Origin: Desulfitibacter alkalitolerans DSM 16504
GTDB lineage: Bacteria > Bacillota > DSM-16504 > Desulfitibacterales > Desulfitibacteraceae
Direction: 5' to 3'
Assembly (NCBI RefSeq): GCF_000620305.1
Contig: NZ_KK211100.1
Location: 238,467-302,466, forward strand
Length of the DNA: 64,000 nucleotides
Part shown: piece by piece, positions 62,953 through 64,000 of the stretch
Layout of the letters: each line of letters begins with the position of its first letter
How positions within the stretch are numbered: the first letter of the stretch is position 1
Program-made: the position numbers and the translations under genes
The notes under the pieces: generated by a model
The model's database searches: none
The model's input: the letters and a program-made list of their open reading frames with translations, nothing else
Told to the model about the DNA's origin: nothing

Positions 62953-64000
62953 TCATTCTTTGAAAATAACCTTTACTTCCATGCCTGGCTCAAGCACGGA
63001 ATTTGGTTTTGGATTCTGATCCACTGCCCAGCCGCTACCTTCTGGTATAATCTTTAGACCCATGGCTTCCAATAAACTTGCTGCTTGATAAATTCTATAT
63101 CCGGACAAATCGGGAACCTTAATTGTGTCGGCAGTTTCTCCTTCCTCTAAATGGATAATAACTTTAGTACCAGGTTTCACCTTGGCCAATGGTGTAGGGT
63201 TTTGATCCTTTACTACTGTTCCACTTCCTCTAAAATCTACAATTAACCCAAGACTTCTTAAAGCATGTTCTGCTTTATCTATACTCAAACCAGTTAAATC
63301 AGGTACAGATACCGGCTGTAAATCACGCTGCTTTTTTTCATCGGGGTTATATTGTGGTGCAACACCTAGATAATGCAAGCTGTCCTCAACTACCCTTTTA
63401 AAAATTGGAGCTGCAACAGTACCGCCATAATAAGGATAACCCTGGGGTTCATCAACTATAACTAGTGCAACTAATCTAGGATCATCCACTGGGGCTACAC
63501 CAAGAAAAGATGCAACATACCTTCCCTGCATATAACCACCAACCCCAGCCTTTTGAGCAGTACCTGTTTTTCCTCCTACTCTGTAGCCCTCTATATAAGC
63601 ATTTCTACCTGTTCCTTCACTAACTACCTCTTCCAGTATATGCAGGGTCTCCTGGGCTGTTTTCTTAGAGATTATTTGCTTAATTGCCTCTGGTTCAACC
63701 TTTTTAACAAGGCTTCCATCCTTATCAATTATTTCTCGAACAAGATGAGGTTTTAATAAGACTCCATCATTTGCAATGGCAGACATTGCAGATGCCAATT
63801 GAATAGGGGTAACTGCAATCCCCTGCCCAATAGATATTGTGGCAATGTTGACAGGTTTAAGGTTCTTTTCTTGTATCATTATACCTCTTGCTTCACCTGG
63901 TAGATCAAGGCCAGTTGCACTTCCAAATCCAAAATCTCTAATATAGCTGTAGAAAATACCTTTTTGCTTATCCTCCAGCCTGAGACCCAGCTTAATAAAA
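62953..64000 (-). CDS. spoVD: SpoVD-like penicillin-binding protein with two PASTA domains (5' end outside the window)
   Basis: Class B PBP transpeptidase; partner of a SEDS protein in septum or cortex synthesis. The frame is open to the window edge, so only the C-terminal about 348 residues are seen. FGFGSATGLDLPGEARG and the KTGTAQK active-site motif near 62-65 kb-side residues confirm the transpeptidase domain. Two PASTA domains follow (VPDLTGLSIDKAEHALRSLGL and VPDLSGYRIYQAASLLEAMGL). PASTA tails are typical of SpoVD and PBP2x; the plain vegetative FtsI cannot be excluded without the N-terminus. It lies 62 bases upstream of murE. Confidence 0.9.
   Translation of the reverse strand, partial: FIKLGLRLEDKQKGIFYSYIRDFGFGSATGLDLPGEARGIMIQEKNLKPVNIATISIGQGIAVTPIQLASAMSAIANDGVLLKPHLVREIIDKDGSLVKKVEPEAIKQIISKKTAQETLHILEEVVSEGTGRNAYIEGYRVGGKTGTAQKAGVGGYMQGRYVASFLGVAPVDDPRLVALVIVDEPQGYPYYGGTVAAPIFKRVVEDSLHYLGVAPQYNPDEKKQRDLQPVSVPDLTGLSIDKAEHALRSLGLIVDFRGSGTVVKDQNPTPLAKVKPGTKVIIHLEEGETADTIKVPDLSGYRIYQAASLLEAMGLKIIPEGSGWAVDQNPKPNSVLEPGMEVKVIFKE

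Overview
The window is a stretch of an AT-rich, spore-forming Firmicutes chromosome, most likely a Clostridia of the Peptococcaceae/Desulfotomaculales kind. The evidence is a full set of sporulation genes (spoIIGA, sigE, sigG, spoIIR, sleB, ypeB, yteA-like, ymxH/ylmC-like, spoVD), the Gram-positive dcw cell-wall cluster, a T-box in front of ileS, an FMN riboswitch, and a two-gene DsrK/TmcB-like plus cytochrome b-like redox module typical of anaerobes. Genus was not determined. Apart from rqcH, every gene is on the minus strand, so the window reads from high to low coordinates. I saw no rRNA or tRNA gene, insertion sequence, prophage or CRISPR array.

Reading in the direction of transcription: 64000-51770 holds spoVD (partial)-murE-murF-mraY-murD-ftsW/spoVE-murG-murC-murB-murA, ending in a terminator. 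A strong promoter then starts ftsQ-sbp-ftsA-ftsZ (51745-48195), which ends in its own terminator. Next come the sporulation signalling genes spoIIGA-sigE, a terminator, then sigG-spoIIR behind a sigma-F-like promoter, then ymxH/ylmC. From 44230 to 39562 lie pgeF, a HlyD-like gene, yggS, sepF, yggT, ylmH and divIVA. A T-box leader and ileS follow, then an ACT-domain/UPF0210 pair, a DUF5665 gene, a yteA/DksA-like gene, and an unexplained structured element at 33284-33351. After it come lspA-rluD-hslO-nfo-DUF362/ferredoxin-pyrR.

rqcH (26397-28169) is the only plus-strand gene and is divergent from a P-type calcium ATPase; a palindromic repeat lies between them. The segment 23222-18765 is yicC-remA-gmk-rpoZ-coaBC-metK. 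It is followed by the DsrK/TmcC-like pair, a 2H phosphoesterase and the germination pair sleB-ypeB. The segment 13500-1293 is priA-def-fmt-DUF116-yugP-rsmB-rlmN-prpC-pknB-rsgA-rpe. This matches the Bacillus subtilis ylo region, except for the inserted DUF116 and yugP genes. At the left edge an FMN riboswitch controls a riboflavin operon starting with ribD.

Functionally the window links precursor synthesis and division (mur/fts), compartment-specific sigma factors, ribosome maturation and rescue (rsgA, rsmB, rlmN, rqcH, ylmH), initiator-tRNA formylation and deformylation, and Ser/Thr kinase/phosphatase signalling. Start codons were chosen by ribosome-binding-site spacing. At least one gene, rsgA, appears to start at CTG. 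Promoter and terminator calls are by eye.
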